Shown here piece by piece: positions 34,776-48,298 of a stretch of DNA of 64,000 nt (the stretch's first letter is position 1; the number at the start of each line of letters is the position of its first letter). This DNA is from Formicarius rufipectus (taxonomy: Eukaryota > Chordata > Aves > Passeriformes > Formicariidae), in the NCBI GenBank assembly GCA_013399695.1, contig VXAU01002298.1:124001-188000 (forward strand). The letters run 5' to 3'. The translations under genes were made by a program, and so were the position numbers. The notes below the pieces were generated by a model that did no database searches, was not told the DNA's origin, and saw only the letters and a program-made list of their open reading frames with translations.

Positions 34776-34982
34776 ATCAGAGAATCACAGAATGATTTGG
34801 GTTGGAAGGGACCTTAAAGTTCATCCAGTCCCATTCCCTGCCATGGGCAGGGACACCCTCCACTATACCAGGTTGCTCCAAGCCCCATCCAACCTGACCT
34901 TGGACATTTCCAGGGATGGGGCAGCCACACCTTCTGTTCCAGGGCCTCACCACCTTCACAACCAAGAATTCCTAATAACTGA
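34776..34982 (-). mobile_element. CR1 LINE 3' end
   Basis: AGAATCACAGAATGATTTGGG, AGGGACCTTAAAGTTCATCC, CCATGGGCAGGGACACCC, CCAAGCCCCATCCAACCTGA and GGGATGGGGCAGCCACACC are all present in the order of a CR1 read on minus. Low divergence; about 205 bp. Confidence 0.92.
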
Positions 34983-37900
34983 TATAAATACAGAGTTCTT
35001 ATTAGAAAGAGGTAATGGTGACAAAATTCACAAAGTGTTAGTGGTGGTAGAGTGAGCTGAGAAGGAGAATATGCCATTATGTTATAAAACCAAGTATTAA
35101 ATTTCAATGTTGATGACTGGTATGTCTTTTAAGTTAAATGAAAGCAAAACAGAGCTTTAAAAATTATAGGAAAGAAAAGATCAGCAGTATTGTTGGAATT
35201 TTATGTAGAGAAACAGAGGGACTATAAAGAGGGCATTGACAGTACAAATGCGAATAATGAACTAGTACTGCTGAAGAATATTAACACAAGTATAAAAGGT
35301 TCTTTAAATACATTAGAGGACAAAGATAGAAAAAAAAGAATATTTAGAAATTGAAGGCAAAACCCGAAGCATGGCAGTGGGAATAGCTGAAAATGGCTAG
35401 GCAAGTGACCAACACCTTTGCTGGGAGTTCTGCACAGTTGTGCAGACGTGGATTTCCATCAGGTTTTGGAAACAAACTGAAACAACTAGTGCAGTAGAAT
35501 TAGAGGAGGACACACCTCATGAGCATACTGTCTATAAAATATTTCATTCAGGGGTGGAGAATGAGGTTACAGGACATTGTTTGGAGGGTTTTTTCCAGAT
35601 TAAGTCAGTGATGGCTCTAAATGGCCATTCTCTCTGGAAATCATCACTTAATGGTTTAACACATGTAGAAAGTGATGCTAAAGGACGGAAACAGAAATGG
35701 GATGGAAAAGCCATGAGGCTTGTAACTTTTGGGCTAGTTAGAGGTGGTTTGACTGAAATCTGAGGATATCTTCAATGTCAAGAAAGATGCTTTGCTTGAT
35801 TAAGTCCTTTAAACTTTGTATTTTATTTCTTGCATTTCCTTTTGAAGCAGCTGCTGTTGCCCACTAGACATTCAACTTTTACTAAATTGATTATGTTTTT
35901 TCTTTTCTTAATTCCCATGAGAACCAAAATCAGAACTTAATTCCTGAGATATAAAAGCTTTTTTATTGCAGGCAGTAGTTGTGAGCTTTTAGTTCCCTGA
36001 TTCTCTGAGGCTAATAGGCAAGACCCAGGACGTTTTATCCTTCTTAGTGCGCTGATTTTCCTGAATGATGGAAGGAGTGGGAGAAGGCATGACATTTGCA
36101 GTTTATAATTATACCTACTTGAGTCTTTACCTTCTCATAATAGTGAGTGATAAAACCAAAGCACGTTCTTTCCTCTTGGTGCCTATTTTGTACATAATGC
36201 ATCTGTATTATGTGATAATCAGCACACCTCCCACTTCATTATAATATATATAGCCAGGAGTCAGATGAGTTCACACACTGTGTTATATTCAATTTATTGT
36301 CCTGGGGAAACCTCAAAAGGGCTGCTAAGTTTGGCCACTGGCACTCTTAGGAGTTTATATTGCCATGAGATGGAGATGTGCTGACTACTCAGGAATGAAA
36401 AAGTGTATTTAAAAGAAGCAAACATCATCACAGAAGACTGCAATGAAATAACTTTTAAGCATTTGATTAGGAGACTCCAAAGCCAAAGTAGTTTAGAAGA
36501 AACAGCAAGGACAGCTAATAACCTGAATTCAGTAGAATCCTGGCAAAGGTTGGCAATAAACTCGATACTAAGGGAAATATGGTGGAAACCTGCTGAGTGA
36601 GCAAACATGCTAATGGAGATACACAAACTGCATTAACTGATGAGACCATAGAGTGTAAGTCTGGCTGAGTTTTTAATATGCAAACTCTATTAACGACATG
36701 AATTAAGAAAAAAATAATATATTCAACAATTTTCTCTCTCTACCCCTCCACAGCTTTAGTGGGAGGAGGAGACAGCTTGAGATCTGGTGGTATCCTGGGA
36801 TAGGAATCAAAAAGATGCTAAAATGTTGTTTCAAATTGTTTTCAGAGAAACCAATGCCTTTATTGTTTACAAAACTGAGAGCAATATAAGAAAAGCTTAG
36901 GACAAGCAAATATTTCAGAGGTCAGAGATCCCTCAGAAAAGGTGATATTGCAGAAACAATTAAGAAAATCTAACTGTTATTTCTGCCTCTGCCACTACGT
37001 TTCATGTCACTATTGAATGTCATTTCCTCTGACTGCTCTTCCAAACAGCTCTTCTCAAAATGGGCTGAGTGTACTCCAATTATTTTATTATATAAATAAA
37101 TAAAAAAAAATAAATCATGTACATCAATATATATGGTGGCCAAGAATGTTTAGCTTTCAAATAAATATATTAACACAAAGATTGTGTAAGCCTTAGGCCA
37201 AAGTAAAGGCTTCTGTGAGGGACTAATTCTTTCAATAATAATTCTTTCAGTAATAATAAGCCTGCACAGTTGCAGGGAACACATATAGGTTATGAACTCC
37301 AGGAAGCCAAATGGCTTTAAGAAAGCACATATAATTCTGCCCTGAGCATCTCATTGCAGAGGAAAGAGGGCAGGAGACTCCCTAAGAAGTCTATTCATCC
37401 TGGCACTACAGACTGTGTAGGGTTTTCCTGATGAGTAGTCTGAACAAGAGAAACTATTTTCTACCCATGGCTCTTTGGGACTTTTATGTTTGATTCCAGA
37501 CACTGAGTCTGGGAAAAGGGGATTATCTTTTCACTGAGCACCAAGGAAAACCCCTGGCTTGGATAAGGGCAATGTAAGTCCTTATCATATCCTTGTGTCC
37601 CACCTCTCACGTAAGGACAGAGTGCAGACCACAGGAGGAAACCTAATTGTTCTTGGCCTGGCTATCCTGCTGACACTTCTGCATCAGGTCTGTCAGTAAA
37701 ACCTGGTGTCAAAGCCCAGCAGTGACTGATCAGGCTGCAAAGAAACTTTGAGAACCATAAATCAAGTCTCTGCTTGTGCATGTTGGCAAATTAAGCACAT
37801 GGTTTCACCTTGGTGCAGGTTATAAAGCTGTGCTCTAAAGCTCCCTTGGATGAAGGCAGTTTATGGTCACTGTGTCGGTATCTGTATCTGGGATTGCTCA

Positions 37901-39756
37901 TCACACCCACTTCACATCATTGCCTTTTTACTACCCAATAGTGTTTCTTTGCATGCTTGAGATCCTGTTTGGAATTAAATACTGGATCTTCTGTACCAGC
38001 TTTGTGGGAGTTGGAATAGTTTTTCTTAAAATCATGGTTATCAGTCACAGACATACTTTGTCATAATAACAATTAAGGAAGAAAGCTCCAGCTCCGTTGG
38101 AACAGAAATATTAAGCTACATCTTGCTAAGCACATTAAAAAAAAGCAAAAAAAATAAATAAAAATTAAAAGGTGATGTGGTGACTCATTCTGGACACAGA
38201 TACTGCAAACTGTGGGGAATTTAATTGCCTTGCAATTAAAAGGTGAAGGCGCAGAGAGGGCAATCACTTCTATTAGGCAGGAAAATTAGCTCGACTAGCA
38301 ATGAATCACTCTAAAAAACAAAGACTTCTGAAATATTGTGATCATTTGTCTGTGGGAGAATTATATGAATGTAGGAAAATTCTATAGGTTATAATAATGT
38401 CTGAGTTCCCTCAAAGACTGATTGGAATGTCTACAATATCGTATCAGACAGATAAGATATTAATATAAAATCTTCCAGTGAATTCCAAAGCATAGTTATT
38501 TTACCACTGTAGTCCTATAAATGAGCCTTAGATATACTACATTCTCTTTCTTTTTTTCTCCTTCACTTTATTTGCAAAACAGAGAATTCTCTCCAGGGAA
38601 TATTAACAGCAAATACTGCTGAGTGAAATGAGATACATTTGAGGCCATTTCCCTGGTAAATAAGTTGGTAAGATATCCAAATGGAATCAGCAATTTGTTA
38701 GAGGTGAGCTTACAAAAAATATCACTTTTAGCACACACAAAAAACTGTCACTTTTGGTAAAATATTTTTTGTTGTAGATAAGCTGAGGAAGGAAATCAGA
38801 AGCTGGGGGGATGCAAGAGTTACTGGCTAGTGTGGGAAGCAACAAAATCCTCCTTGCAATTCACAGAAAGCTCTGTTTCACAGATCATAGAGGATATTGC
38901 CATGAGAAGAAATCCCAGGGAAAACTCTGTTTATAAAATCTTGCATTATCTCAACATTATCTTATAGCAGATTAATAGACAAGCTTTCTAATCTCCTGTT
39001 CCTTTCCACTGTGTTTGAAGATCCAGACATATTTGGTGCCACGAAAGTGGCTCAGTGATAACTGGGATTTTGCTGTGCCAGCATCTGACCTTTATTATCA
39101 TATATTAGTAAAGTGGATTCCTTGCCAGCAGACTTTACATCAGCAAATAAAAGGGAACATTCATAGCTCAGGAGCAAAAGGGCTCATGGTCCTCAAAATT
39201 TGACTTATAAAATATAAATGCCCCCTGCCCTGTACAGCAAACTCTTGGTGTCTGATTGTCAAAGAACAGAAGGGAACATGGGAGTTTGTGTGAAATGCAG
39301 TGATTCTCTTGCTCTGGCACCCTAAAGTTTTTCTCCTCTCATCTTTTCACTCTGTTGTTACTGTGTTTATGAAATAATATGGGCTCCCTCTGGTGCCTAA
39401 TTGAACACCTGCAAATTCCCAAAGCTTTTAATCAAAGGCTGAAGCCTGATGGGTCTAATCATCCGGTGTGCAGGGAAATGTGATATTCTTCTATCTGCGT
39501 GTGTATAAATTCCATCAAAAACTTATTTAAGCAACAAATCCAAGAGAAAGGCACCTATTTTTTCCAAAACTCCTCTCATCCTGGTGCTTTCTAACCATTA
39601 CAGACCATCTGCTGTAGGTAAGCAATGCAAGGCTGGAATTACAGGTTTCACAAGAAGAAAATTATTTTTGCAAACCCATTTTCTGTTGAAATAAACAGCC
39701 AAGGATGCAAGAGGGAGTTGCCAAGGCCATGTGCCTGCTTTCAGTGAGTGTGATTT
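34983..39756. other. Unique non-coding DNA
   Basis: The longest clear stretch without a recognised repeat. Frames of 107-110 codons (35440-35763 plus, 36294-36626 minus) have no domain. The part at 39385-39560 has even composition with TTTTAATCAAAGGC (a TCF/LEF-like core) and GGGTCTAATCATCCGG, and might be conserved non-coding DNA. A-rich stretch at about 38136-38170. Confidence 0.45.
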
Positions 39757-39833
39757 TTGGGGTTGTCCTGTGAAGGGTCAGGAGTTGGACTCTGTGATCC
39801 CTGTGAGTCCCTTCCAACTCAGGATATTCCATG
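39757..39833 (+). mobile_element. CR1 3'-end fragment (GGGTTGTCCTG subtype)
   Basis: TTTGGGGTTGTCCTGTGAAGGG, AGTTGGACTCTGTGATCCC and TTCCAACTCAGGATATTCC. Same subtype and similar truncation as the copy at 27641-27727. Confidence 0.88.
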
Positions 39834-40827
39834 TAAAAACATGTTGTAACTTTCTAGAATGTGGCAGTATGATTTGTGTTGGAGGAAAAAAGGCATCATT
39901 TTTTAAGATGCACAGTATATTCAAAAGGAAACAAGGTTATGCTGAACTTCTAGGGACTTTTGACACAGAATGCACAGGTTCGTAGAGATTATCACTGATG
40001 GTCATCTCAATCCTCAGTTTTCAGCAGGAGGTTTGGATGCAGCACTTAAATTTGTATTAATAGTGTGCAGACTGCTCCTTGTTAGATGGCCTTAGTGGCT
40101 GCCAGCCCTCCTAAAAGAGCTTTTTGGTTATAATTACATAAAGAGTCCTTCATAACAGCTGTCACTTATTGAGTTCAGGTAGCCTTGCACAAAATAAGCA
40201 AAAAAAATGTTAGTTTAGATGAACAGAAAGTAATTGGGCTTTATTTAACATAACACACTGCCAGGGACATAATTTTCTCTATTTTAAGCCACGCTAAGGG
40301 TCTCTCACTGCTTTTCCCATGTTTCAGGAGCACAGAGATGTCTGAGATGAAGGCAGAACATGTCTCTTACAATGTGCTAAGCCTTGTAAGGATGAGCATC
40401 ACATCTGAGACCACTGGCAGTTCTCTGTGTCTTCTGGGTGGATTTGAAGGCAACCATAAGGAAAAAAAACCTAAACAATAATATCTTCTTTTGACATTCT
40501 CTCCAGAGATGTATAATTTTTCTTACTGTACCATCACTGTTGCAACCTTTAAGGCATTGTTTAATGATGGCTATCCACTGTAATATCATTCATTACACTT
40601 TTTCCTAGGAATTTCATAAACCCTTTCAAAGGCACAGTTAGAGTTAATTCATTTTGGAGTTCAGCCTAAGGACTATCAGTATGTAGCATGATTCTACAAT
40701 CTGGTTGGGATTTTTTTATAGTGTAAGTGTATTTTTACTACTTTTACATTGGAAATTGCAGTGGTATAGTCAATTCTACAAGTATTAAATCTCAGTATCT
40801 CACATTGCCATCTATATTCATGTGTTT
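39834..40827. other. Unique non-coding DNA
   Basis: Nothing recognised; frames stay below 91 codons. Confidence 0.5.
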
Positions 40828-41060
40828 GGACTGGCTGAGACTGTTGGGACTGCTCGGCCTGGAGAAGAGAAGGCTTCAGAAAAAACTTCCAGCATCTTCC
40901 AGTACATAAAAGGGTGACAAGTGAGCTGGAGAGGGACTTTTCACAAGGGGTTGGATGATGGGACAAGGGGAAATGGCTTCAGAATGACAGGAGAGAGGGT
41001 ATGATTTCACATTAGGAAGAAATTCTTCCCTGTGAGGGTGGGGAGGCCCAGACACAGGTT
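40828..41060 (+). mobile_element. CR1 fragment, left half of a tail-to-tail pair
   Basis: TGCTCGGCCTGGAGAAGAGAAGG, ATGGGACAAGGGGAAATGGC, ATTAGGAAGAAATTCTTCCC and TGTGAGGGTGGGGAGGCCC are CR1 in plus order. The copy breaks off at ACACAGGTT without its own 3' terminus and switches directly into an inverted CR1. Confidence 0.88.
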
Positions 41061-41176
41061 GGGTTGGGAGGAATCTTAAAAATCATCTCATTCCAACCCC
41101 CTGCCATGATCAGGGACATTTTCCCCTGGACCACGTTGCTCCGAGTCCCATCCAGGTTGACCTTGAGCACTTGTAT
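41058..41176 (-). mobile_element. CR1 fragment, inverted right half of the pair
   Basis: GGTTGGGTTGGGAGGAATC, AAATCATCTCATTCCAACCC, CATGATCAGGGACATTTTCC and GAGTCCCATCCAGGTTGACC are CR1 read on minus. The terminal TCATAGAATCATAGAA part is missing at the junction. Confidence 0.85.
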
Positions 41177-42009
41177 GTTCTTAGTGCTCTTGCAGCAGCC
41201 ACTTTGTTCTTCTCTTTCATTTGCCTAGCAACAGAAATCGGGAGTTTTGTTCTTAGAAATAGTAGAATCATTTTATGATCCATTGCATTTGCAGACTGTC
41301 TTACATCTGACAGTCCATCTCAAGCAACTGCAAAAGTGTGTGTGCATAAAATACAGGTTTTATAGAAATAATTGCAGTCACTGCTATTTCAAGAAAAAAA
41401 CCTGTCTCATTCTGAAAGCAGCAATGGTTCATCTTTTTGAAGAGAACAGATTGAACTGCTAAAGAACTCGTTCCACTGCAGCACTATTACTATATGAAAA
41501 GGTGTCATTTAAAAGTACAGGATCTACAAACTCTCTTTCTCCTTTCCATTTTCCTTCTGATGGTATAATAGATCCCAGACATTTTGTTCCACATACACAA
41601 TCCACAGATAAATGTGTTTGAAATACAATTGATTGAAATAAAATTTATTTTATGGCTTAAAAATTATCATTATCTACCAAAAGAATGAGTATATAAGAGA
41701 AGATAATCTTTGGCATAATTTTTTATCTTTTTAGATAGTTTAGAGGTTTTGCTTGTTCTTTTCAGAAACACATTTCAAGGGAGGTGAGTGTTGTTTATAC
41801 TGCATAAACTTTGTAAGAAAGCTTCATCAGCCAGGATCCTTTACAATTAAAGATACTGCAGAACTGCAGCCTGCTGTAATTTAAGATTGTGTGCCTTGAT
41901 AACAACACCATAATGCAGCTGTGTAAGTTGGGCAAAACTCCACCAAAAATAAGGCAGGTTCAGCCACAGACTCTCCAAGAACTACATATTCTTCACTGAC
42001 CACCAGACC
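41177..42009. other. Unique non-coding DNA
   Basis: No gene, repeat family or RNA recognised. Confidence 0.5.
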
Positions 42010-42321
42010 AAAGGTTGGAGTGAGGTGGGAGTCGGACCCTTCTCCCGGGTAACACCATGAGAGCAAATGGCCTCAAGTTGTGCCAGACTGGGTTTAGGCT
42101 GGATATTAGGAAAACAATTCTTCACAGAAAGGGTTGTAAAGCGTTTGAACAGACTGCTCAGGGAAGTCGTGGAGTTACTCTCCCTGGAAGTGTCCAAGAA
42201 CGTGTGGATGTGGCACTTGAGGACGTGGTTTAATGGTGAACATGGTGGTGATACTGAATTAACGTTTCGACTTGATGATATTAAAGGTCTTTTCCAACCT
42301 TAGTAACTCTATGATTCTATG
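42010..42321 (+). mobile_element. CR1 LINE 3' portion, GTGGTTTAATGG subtype
   Basis: GGAGTCGGACCCTTCTCCCGGG, AAATGGCCTCAAGTTGTGCC, GGCTGGATATTAGGAAAAC, GACGTGGTTTAATGGTG, GATATTAAAGGTCTTTTCC and the terminal AACTCTATGATTCTATG are in order over 310 bp. A 78-codon frame runs through it by chance. It belongs to the same broad subtype as 31692-31809. Confidence 0.9.
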
Positions 42322-44101
42322 TTTCTTAGCACTCCTTTGCTGTTCCTCTTTGGCTCAGTTCTTCCACTTTGAAGGCTAATGTAAGTTTAAGGCCTCAGAG
42401 AATTTTTCCCTTATTTTTAAGGCCAAGCTCTTCTCCAAGAGCCTCATTGTCTGTCCTAACCTCCAGCCCATCTTCCTTTGCTTCCCACTCCCACTGTAGC
42501 TTCCTGAAGTGTTTCAGCAACTTCCAACTCGCCGGTGGCACTGTATAATGATGTCCTGTGTGAACTCCCTTTTTTTTTTTAAGGGAACACCTGATGCTTT
42601 AAGCTCCTTAAAGATTTGTTAGCATGTAGATTTTTAATAATAAAGCTCTATAGTCTCTAACACTCTAGAATAGCAGTTAACAGTTACTAAACCCATTTCT
42701 CATGGTTTATATTGAATTATCAAAATTTTCTTTAATGTTGTTTTCAAGAAAAAAGATTTTAGCAAGGACATCCTGTTTGGGACACATATATAGAAGAACA
42801 CAATAAGATATCATTGTAGTCAAAATAGAAGGCAACAAAAACCTTGGAGAAGCACCAAAGAAGGCATGTGATGTGAAGATGATGATGGTGAGGAAGTAAG
42901 AGGTCTTGAGACCTCTGACTCAATTCCAGGGAGGCGTACTAAGGGGCAGAACTGAGGGAGCTTCTGAGGGTGGACAATTCTCAGGTTGGATGTATCCTTT
43001 AGATATGACAATTAATTAGCGTTTTAAATTTGTAAGACCCTTATACTACATTGTGTACTTCAGTATTCAGTGTACCTTAAGGTGCTTTAACTAAAAGACC
43101 TGCTTTCTATTTTATCTGTACTAATATCATCTGGAAAGTTCTTCTCTTCCATTTTAGGCTTCACACTGAGCCTGGAAGGCAATTTCCATTAGTAACTGCT
43201 AGGGCCAATATGTGATAACTGTTAGATCCCTTCAGAGCAAGTTAGCTTGATTCCTACAGCAAAGTCTGTTCTGCATGATACTCACATGTGGCCAGGACTA
43301 CTCAAATCATCAGTAACAAATCATTTCAGATTTCTTTTTTTCATTTTATATTCCACTTTCTTACCAGGAATAGACTGATCTTTGAAATAATCACAATTTT
43401 TTAGGGGCAAAATCCCAAGGAAGGTCTTTAGTCTTGCCACACCATTCAATGAGGTTTTAAGAGAGCAATTTTTTTTTTTTTACTTTTGTGATTAATTTGC
43501 ATTGCTGGATACTCTGAGCTGTGAAAACAAGGTCACTTTGCAATTGCTAGGTTGACTGAATCAGTCTTGGTGTAATAAATGATAGAACTGAAGGGCAGAA
43601 ACCAAAGGGAAAGGTCAAATCAAAGAATCCATGGGTGCAAAGTTGTAAATTTGATAAATCAGGACCTTTCATGAGGCAACATTGTGATTGGAAAACATGC
43701 AAGGAGCACTTTGAAATGGTCTAAGAGACTATTCATTCAGTATGGATTCTCCACCTTTAGTTAAATAACAGGACAATGAAGACAAAGCAGAACAATCACA
43801 ATAACTACTAAAGCCTTGTCTAATTCAGGAAGAAATAAAATGAGAAAGGAAAAATTAAACTAAATATGAAAATGGTTTTCATCAGTTGCCATATTTTAAT
43901 GTCCTTCTCTCTCAAACACACACGGTTTTCATATTTAATTCTCTGCTATGATGAATATTGATTTCTAATTAAAGCTAAAGGTGTCATATTCAAAGTGAAA
44001 AAAAAAATCTGTGCCATCATAAATAATTCATACTCCATACATTTGTGTAAAGGGCCAGATGTCTCTTGGCTAGACATACCTTGGTTTTGGCGGTTTGCTT
44101 C

Positions 44102-44102
<1 letters not shown>

Positions 44103-44133
<31 letters not shown>

Positions 44134-44196
44134 GTTTGTTTGTTTGTTTTGGTTGGTTGGTTTTGGTTGGTTGGTTTTGTTTGTTTGTTTGTTTTT
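44103..44196. repeat. G/T-rich (TTTTG)n / (GGTT)n tract
   Basis: Five TTTTG units, then (GTTT)n, then GGTTGGTTGGTTTTGG repeated twice and (TTTG)n again. Confidence 0.92.
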
Positions 44197-44403
44197 AAAT
44201 CAGGGATAACCTAAACAGTTAAAAATGGGAAGGGGGAAAGTAAGTACATGGGAAAAAGTATGTATTTAAATAAATATAATGAAATCAAGGAAAGAATGTA
44301 AAATTCATTTACTACCCAGACATCTTGCAAAAAATTCTCTTGATACACACACTATGTTGAATAGCAAGAATGTAAATATTTCTCATTTAACTTTTCTCGT
44401 GAA

Positions 44404-44420
44404 TATATATATATATATAT
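44404..44420. repeat. (AT)n microsatellite
   Basis: Eight to nine perfect AT units. Confidence 0.9.
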
Positions 44421-45022
44421 GCAAAACCACTTTAACTTACTGAGAGAAGCTGTTCCTGTTTAAGACCATAAATAATTTTTTTCAGGATCCCATTAAAATC
44501 AGACTAAGCTGAATTGATTTGGAAACTTTTTTGAGGGGGTAAACCTCATACCTTTGCCTGTCTTCTCTTTGTTGTTGAAGTTTCAGTAATGACAAAAACG
44601 GGGACACTGGAAGTCTCCTCTTTGGCTGTTCCTTTTTGGTGCCAGCTTGAGAATCCTTTATCCTTTGTATCTTGGACATTGCTTCTTTCCTTAAAAAAGC
44701 TGAGAGGATGAATAGACTAAGAGATTAGGAGAATAATACTGAAGTTTGGAGATGGAACTTACCTTTAGAGACTGAAGAGAAGTAAAAAGTATTCTCTTCT
44801 TTCATCTTTTACTGGCATAGCTCCTTTATAGATCATGTCAGTAGCCTCATTAGTTTAAGAAATTTGTTAATGCAAGTGCCACTCTGTGATAGCCATTTTT
44901 TTATTTTTTCAGAAAGCCTTGGAACACCTTTAAAATTCAGAGATTTTATTCTTTCTTGTGCTATGAGCTTGTTCTGAAGTTTCTTAAAGTATAATAAAAT
45001 GGGCACTGTTCCTTATATATAT

Positions 45023-45296
45023 ATGGTTAGCTTTAGGGGAATAGCTTTAAGCTGAAAGACAGCAGATTTAGATTGGGTATTTGAAAGAAATTCCTCCCTG
45101 TGAGGGTGGGCAGGCCCTGGCACAGGTTGGGCAGAGAAGCTGTGGCTGCCCCTGGATCCCTGGGAGTGTCCAAGGCCAGGCTGGACAGGGCTTGGAGCAC
45201 CCTGGGCTGGTGGAAGGTGTCCCTGCCCATGGCAGGGGGTGAAACTGGATGAACTTTAAGGTCCCTTCCAACCCAAACCATTCCATGATTCTCTAA
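45023..45296 (+). mobile_element. CR1 LINE 3' end, low divergence
   Basis: GCTTTAAGCTGAAAGACAG, TTAGATTGGGTATTTGAAAG, the CCCTGTGAGGGTGGGCAGG block, GCCCATGGCAGGGGGTG and CCAACCCAAACCATTCCATG. The central GGATCCCTGGGAGTGTCC matches the copy at 48299-48503, so the two probably come from the same subfamily burst. Confidence 0.93.
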
Positions 45297-48200
45297 TACT
45301 TTTAAGTTTAACTCTGAACAGTTTAGACATGTTTGGGTATTTTAAAGCATTGACATTCTTGAACACCAGTTCTTGAAGGCATTATGGATTTCTTTGGGAT
45401 TCCTTATGAAGTGAGAATGTTTAGCAGTCATTAAATAATTATATTTTAAAAAAAAAGAGGTTAGAATGATGTAACTTGAGATTTCATTTCTTTCAGAAAG
45501 AATGCAGAATATGGTGTTCTGGTCACTTGACACAGTTGCCATACACTCTTTCCTGGCTCAGACCCTCCTGAAATGCAGCACTAGGAACAGCAGCTTTTGG
45601 GAAGAGGTCACCTTGAGACACAGGCCATCAAGCTGATTTCAGTATGAAGAACCATTTAACCCAGTTTCTCTTTAATGTGTATATCACATTGCTTTGTTAC
45701 AGGTGTTTAGGGGAAATGGGCACTTCTGACCTATTTTAAATGTGTACATTAGGATATGGTGACATAAAATGTGTGGTTTCTTTCCATAAATGCAACAGGA
45801 TTTCCTCTGAGATCTATGATGTACCATTTCAATTTTCTATGTCACAGATTAATATGGGCTTATTATCTTTCTTGACACTTGTTTTCTTCTCTTGCATAAG
45901 TAAACTAGTATTTTCTGCTGGAGGGGCTGCTTATCAATGTATTTTGCCCATGCTAAAAACAAAGTTTCTCTGTAATGTAATGAAGGAGATGAAGAACCTT
46001 CTTCTCTGCTGCAAGGTTAAAAATATTCCCGAACTTCATAAATCATTGCGGTAGACTACACAGCAGAACTACACAGTCCTTTATGTCTGTATTTTGGTTT
46101 TTTTTTCAAATAGCTTTCTGATATGGGGATGTCTCACAATATGATCTCAAAGAGAGAGATCTTAGAGGAAAATCCCAGTGAAAGAACTATTTCTCTCTTT
46201 AAAAAGAGCTATATGTATACCCAGATGTATAAAAATGTCAACCATCATGTTCCAGTGCAGAATATGCTTAAATATGTGACTATAATTATCCTTCTGAAGT
46301 GATGCCATTAGTTAAAAATCAATACTCTGAAGTAATGCTTTCAGAGAGTGCAATGTTCAGTTGCAAGTGTGTCTCATCTCCTAGATGAGACCTTTACTTA
46401 ACTGCCATCATTCAAAGAAGCTTTAAGGAAAGCAGATGTGCCTCTCATCTGCTCTGCTTTTACTAGAAGGAATGAAAAGATACTTCTGGAAGTTGTTCCA
46501 CAAAAGCAGCTTAATTAAAAGGCGTATCTACACTATTTAAAATAAATCAATTCAAATTACTTTAACTTTTTGCTTTCCTGAGGTACAAGGACTGCTCCTG
46601 AGAAAACTCTATTTCAGCCTGTGATCTTAAGGTCGAGGGGCTGGGCAGGAAACACGATCCACATTTTCTGGTGAAGCTGCACTGCTTTATTCAAAACAGG
46701 TTCCAGGACGAGGGAGAGACAGCTGGAAAAGAATATAAAATGGTTTTGTAGCCTCATGCACAGAGTCTTTGTCTGGTTGGATAGGGAGGCTTTGAATGAC
46801 TTCTTTCCAGGGTTCTTCCTTAATACGAAGTGTAAACACTGGTCTGTTGGATCTAAAAGCAAAAAAACTCTCAAGATTTTGTCACCCTCTTGTTACAGCT
46901 GCCAGACTGGTATTCACAGCACTTTCCTGGCAATTCCCTCAGGCTAAGGAAAGGAGCATGTCCTCAGCACTCTGGATGAACCCTCTGTTCCCTCAAATCC
47001 TGCTAGTGACACCACCTCCAGTATCACAGCTCTGCTGAAGACTTGTCAAACAAAACAGAATAGTCAGTCATGTTTGCCTGTCCTCAGAGGGAATTCCTGG
47101 CTTTACATGAGTGACATAGCCCCCTTAAATCCTCACTGGTGCCTAAGAGGTGGAGGAGAGCATGTTTTCACAGGGAGTTCTGTACTTAAACATTGGTATT
47201 GACAGCTCTTATGTGTCTCCAAGTTCAGGGGTTTCATGCTTTGACAATCCTTCAGGGATATGGGGTCTGTGCTAGACACTAAGAGGTGCAATTGCATACT
47301 TTGGCCATCCAAATCGTTCTGTGTTTGTGGCCCCTGACTCACTCTGTGGACTGAGGAGAAGTTAAGATCCTCATTCAAAGATGCACAACAAATTTCTGCC
47401 ATGAGAACCCCCTTGTCCTACTTTCCAGACACCATCTACGACTTATTGTTTCTCCTGCCTGTTTATTGATCATACATTTATCTGTTAGCTGCCTGCCAGA
47501 TGAAGGCCAGCTGATAAGCCAAACACGTGAAAGGAAATCCAACATACCCAAAAACAATGTGCTCTGGAGATTTGCAGCTTTCATTCAAAAGGGAGGCAGA
47601 TAAGAGAACCACTGAGGTGGTGCCACCTCCTCAAACCTGCAAATTCCTTAAGCTTTTGAATCTGTGGCTTTGCAATTTCTCCTTTTTCTCTGTCAGCTTT
47701 AAATCTCATAATCTTTGTCTTTGTTCCCCAAAGTTTTATTTTTATTATGTGAGTCTTGCCTTTTATTTGAAATCTGTGTATCTACATGGGGGAAAATAAG
47801 CTCAGGACCTGGCTCTAAAACTGGTCCCTCACGTTGCCAAGTAACTAGAGATAGAAGATGGTCTATTTTTTAGAGAGGACAGGAAAGATTAAAGTGCTGG
47901 TTGAAAGGATCATAGGTAAGAATTTGGATGTGCATATTTTTTTTTTAATTAAAAGTTATCAAAAGTGAATGTAAGGAATGTGCAAGAAACTGACCTTAAA
48001 AATATAATACAAAAGAGATCATTTTTGCTTTCCTCTTCAATCCTGTAGCACTTTGGTCAAATCAGAGATGACTTCTGCTCTTAAATGTATGCATACAAAT
48101 AGTCCCACTGAAATCCATACCTTCAGCATCCAGGTGTGTCATGTTGGTGTAGTGATTCACCTGAACTTCAGTGAGGAGAAACCTCATTCACATCAAAGGA

Positions 48201-48298
48201 AATAACAAGACAAAATGGCTGAATCTGCCAAGAATGTCTCTGCTTAAGATCAACCCTCTGATTTTGCTGTTTTCTTATGTATTGCTTTGCATTTAAAA
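45297..48298. other. Unique non-coding DNA
   Basis: No recognised gene or repeat. Frames of up to 104 codons (45740-46054, plus) lack a domain. Poly-T at about 47938-47946. Confidence 0.5.

Larger units (their letters stand above)
42322..45022. other. Unique non-coding DNA with a long G/T tract
   Basis: Contains a (GTTT/GGTT)n tract at 44103-44196 and an (AT)n run at 44404-44420; poly-T at about 43470-43481. Frames below 80 codons show no domain. Confidence 0.5.
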
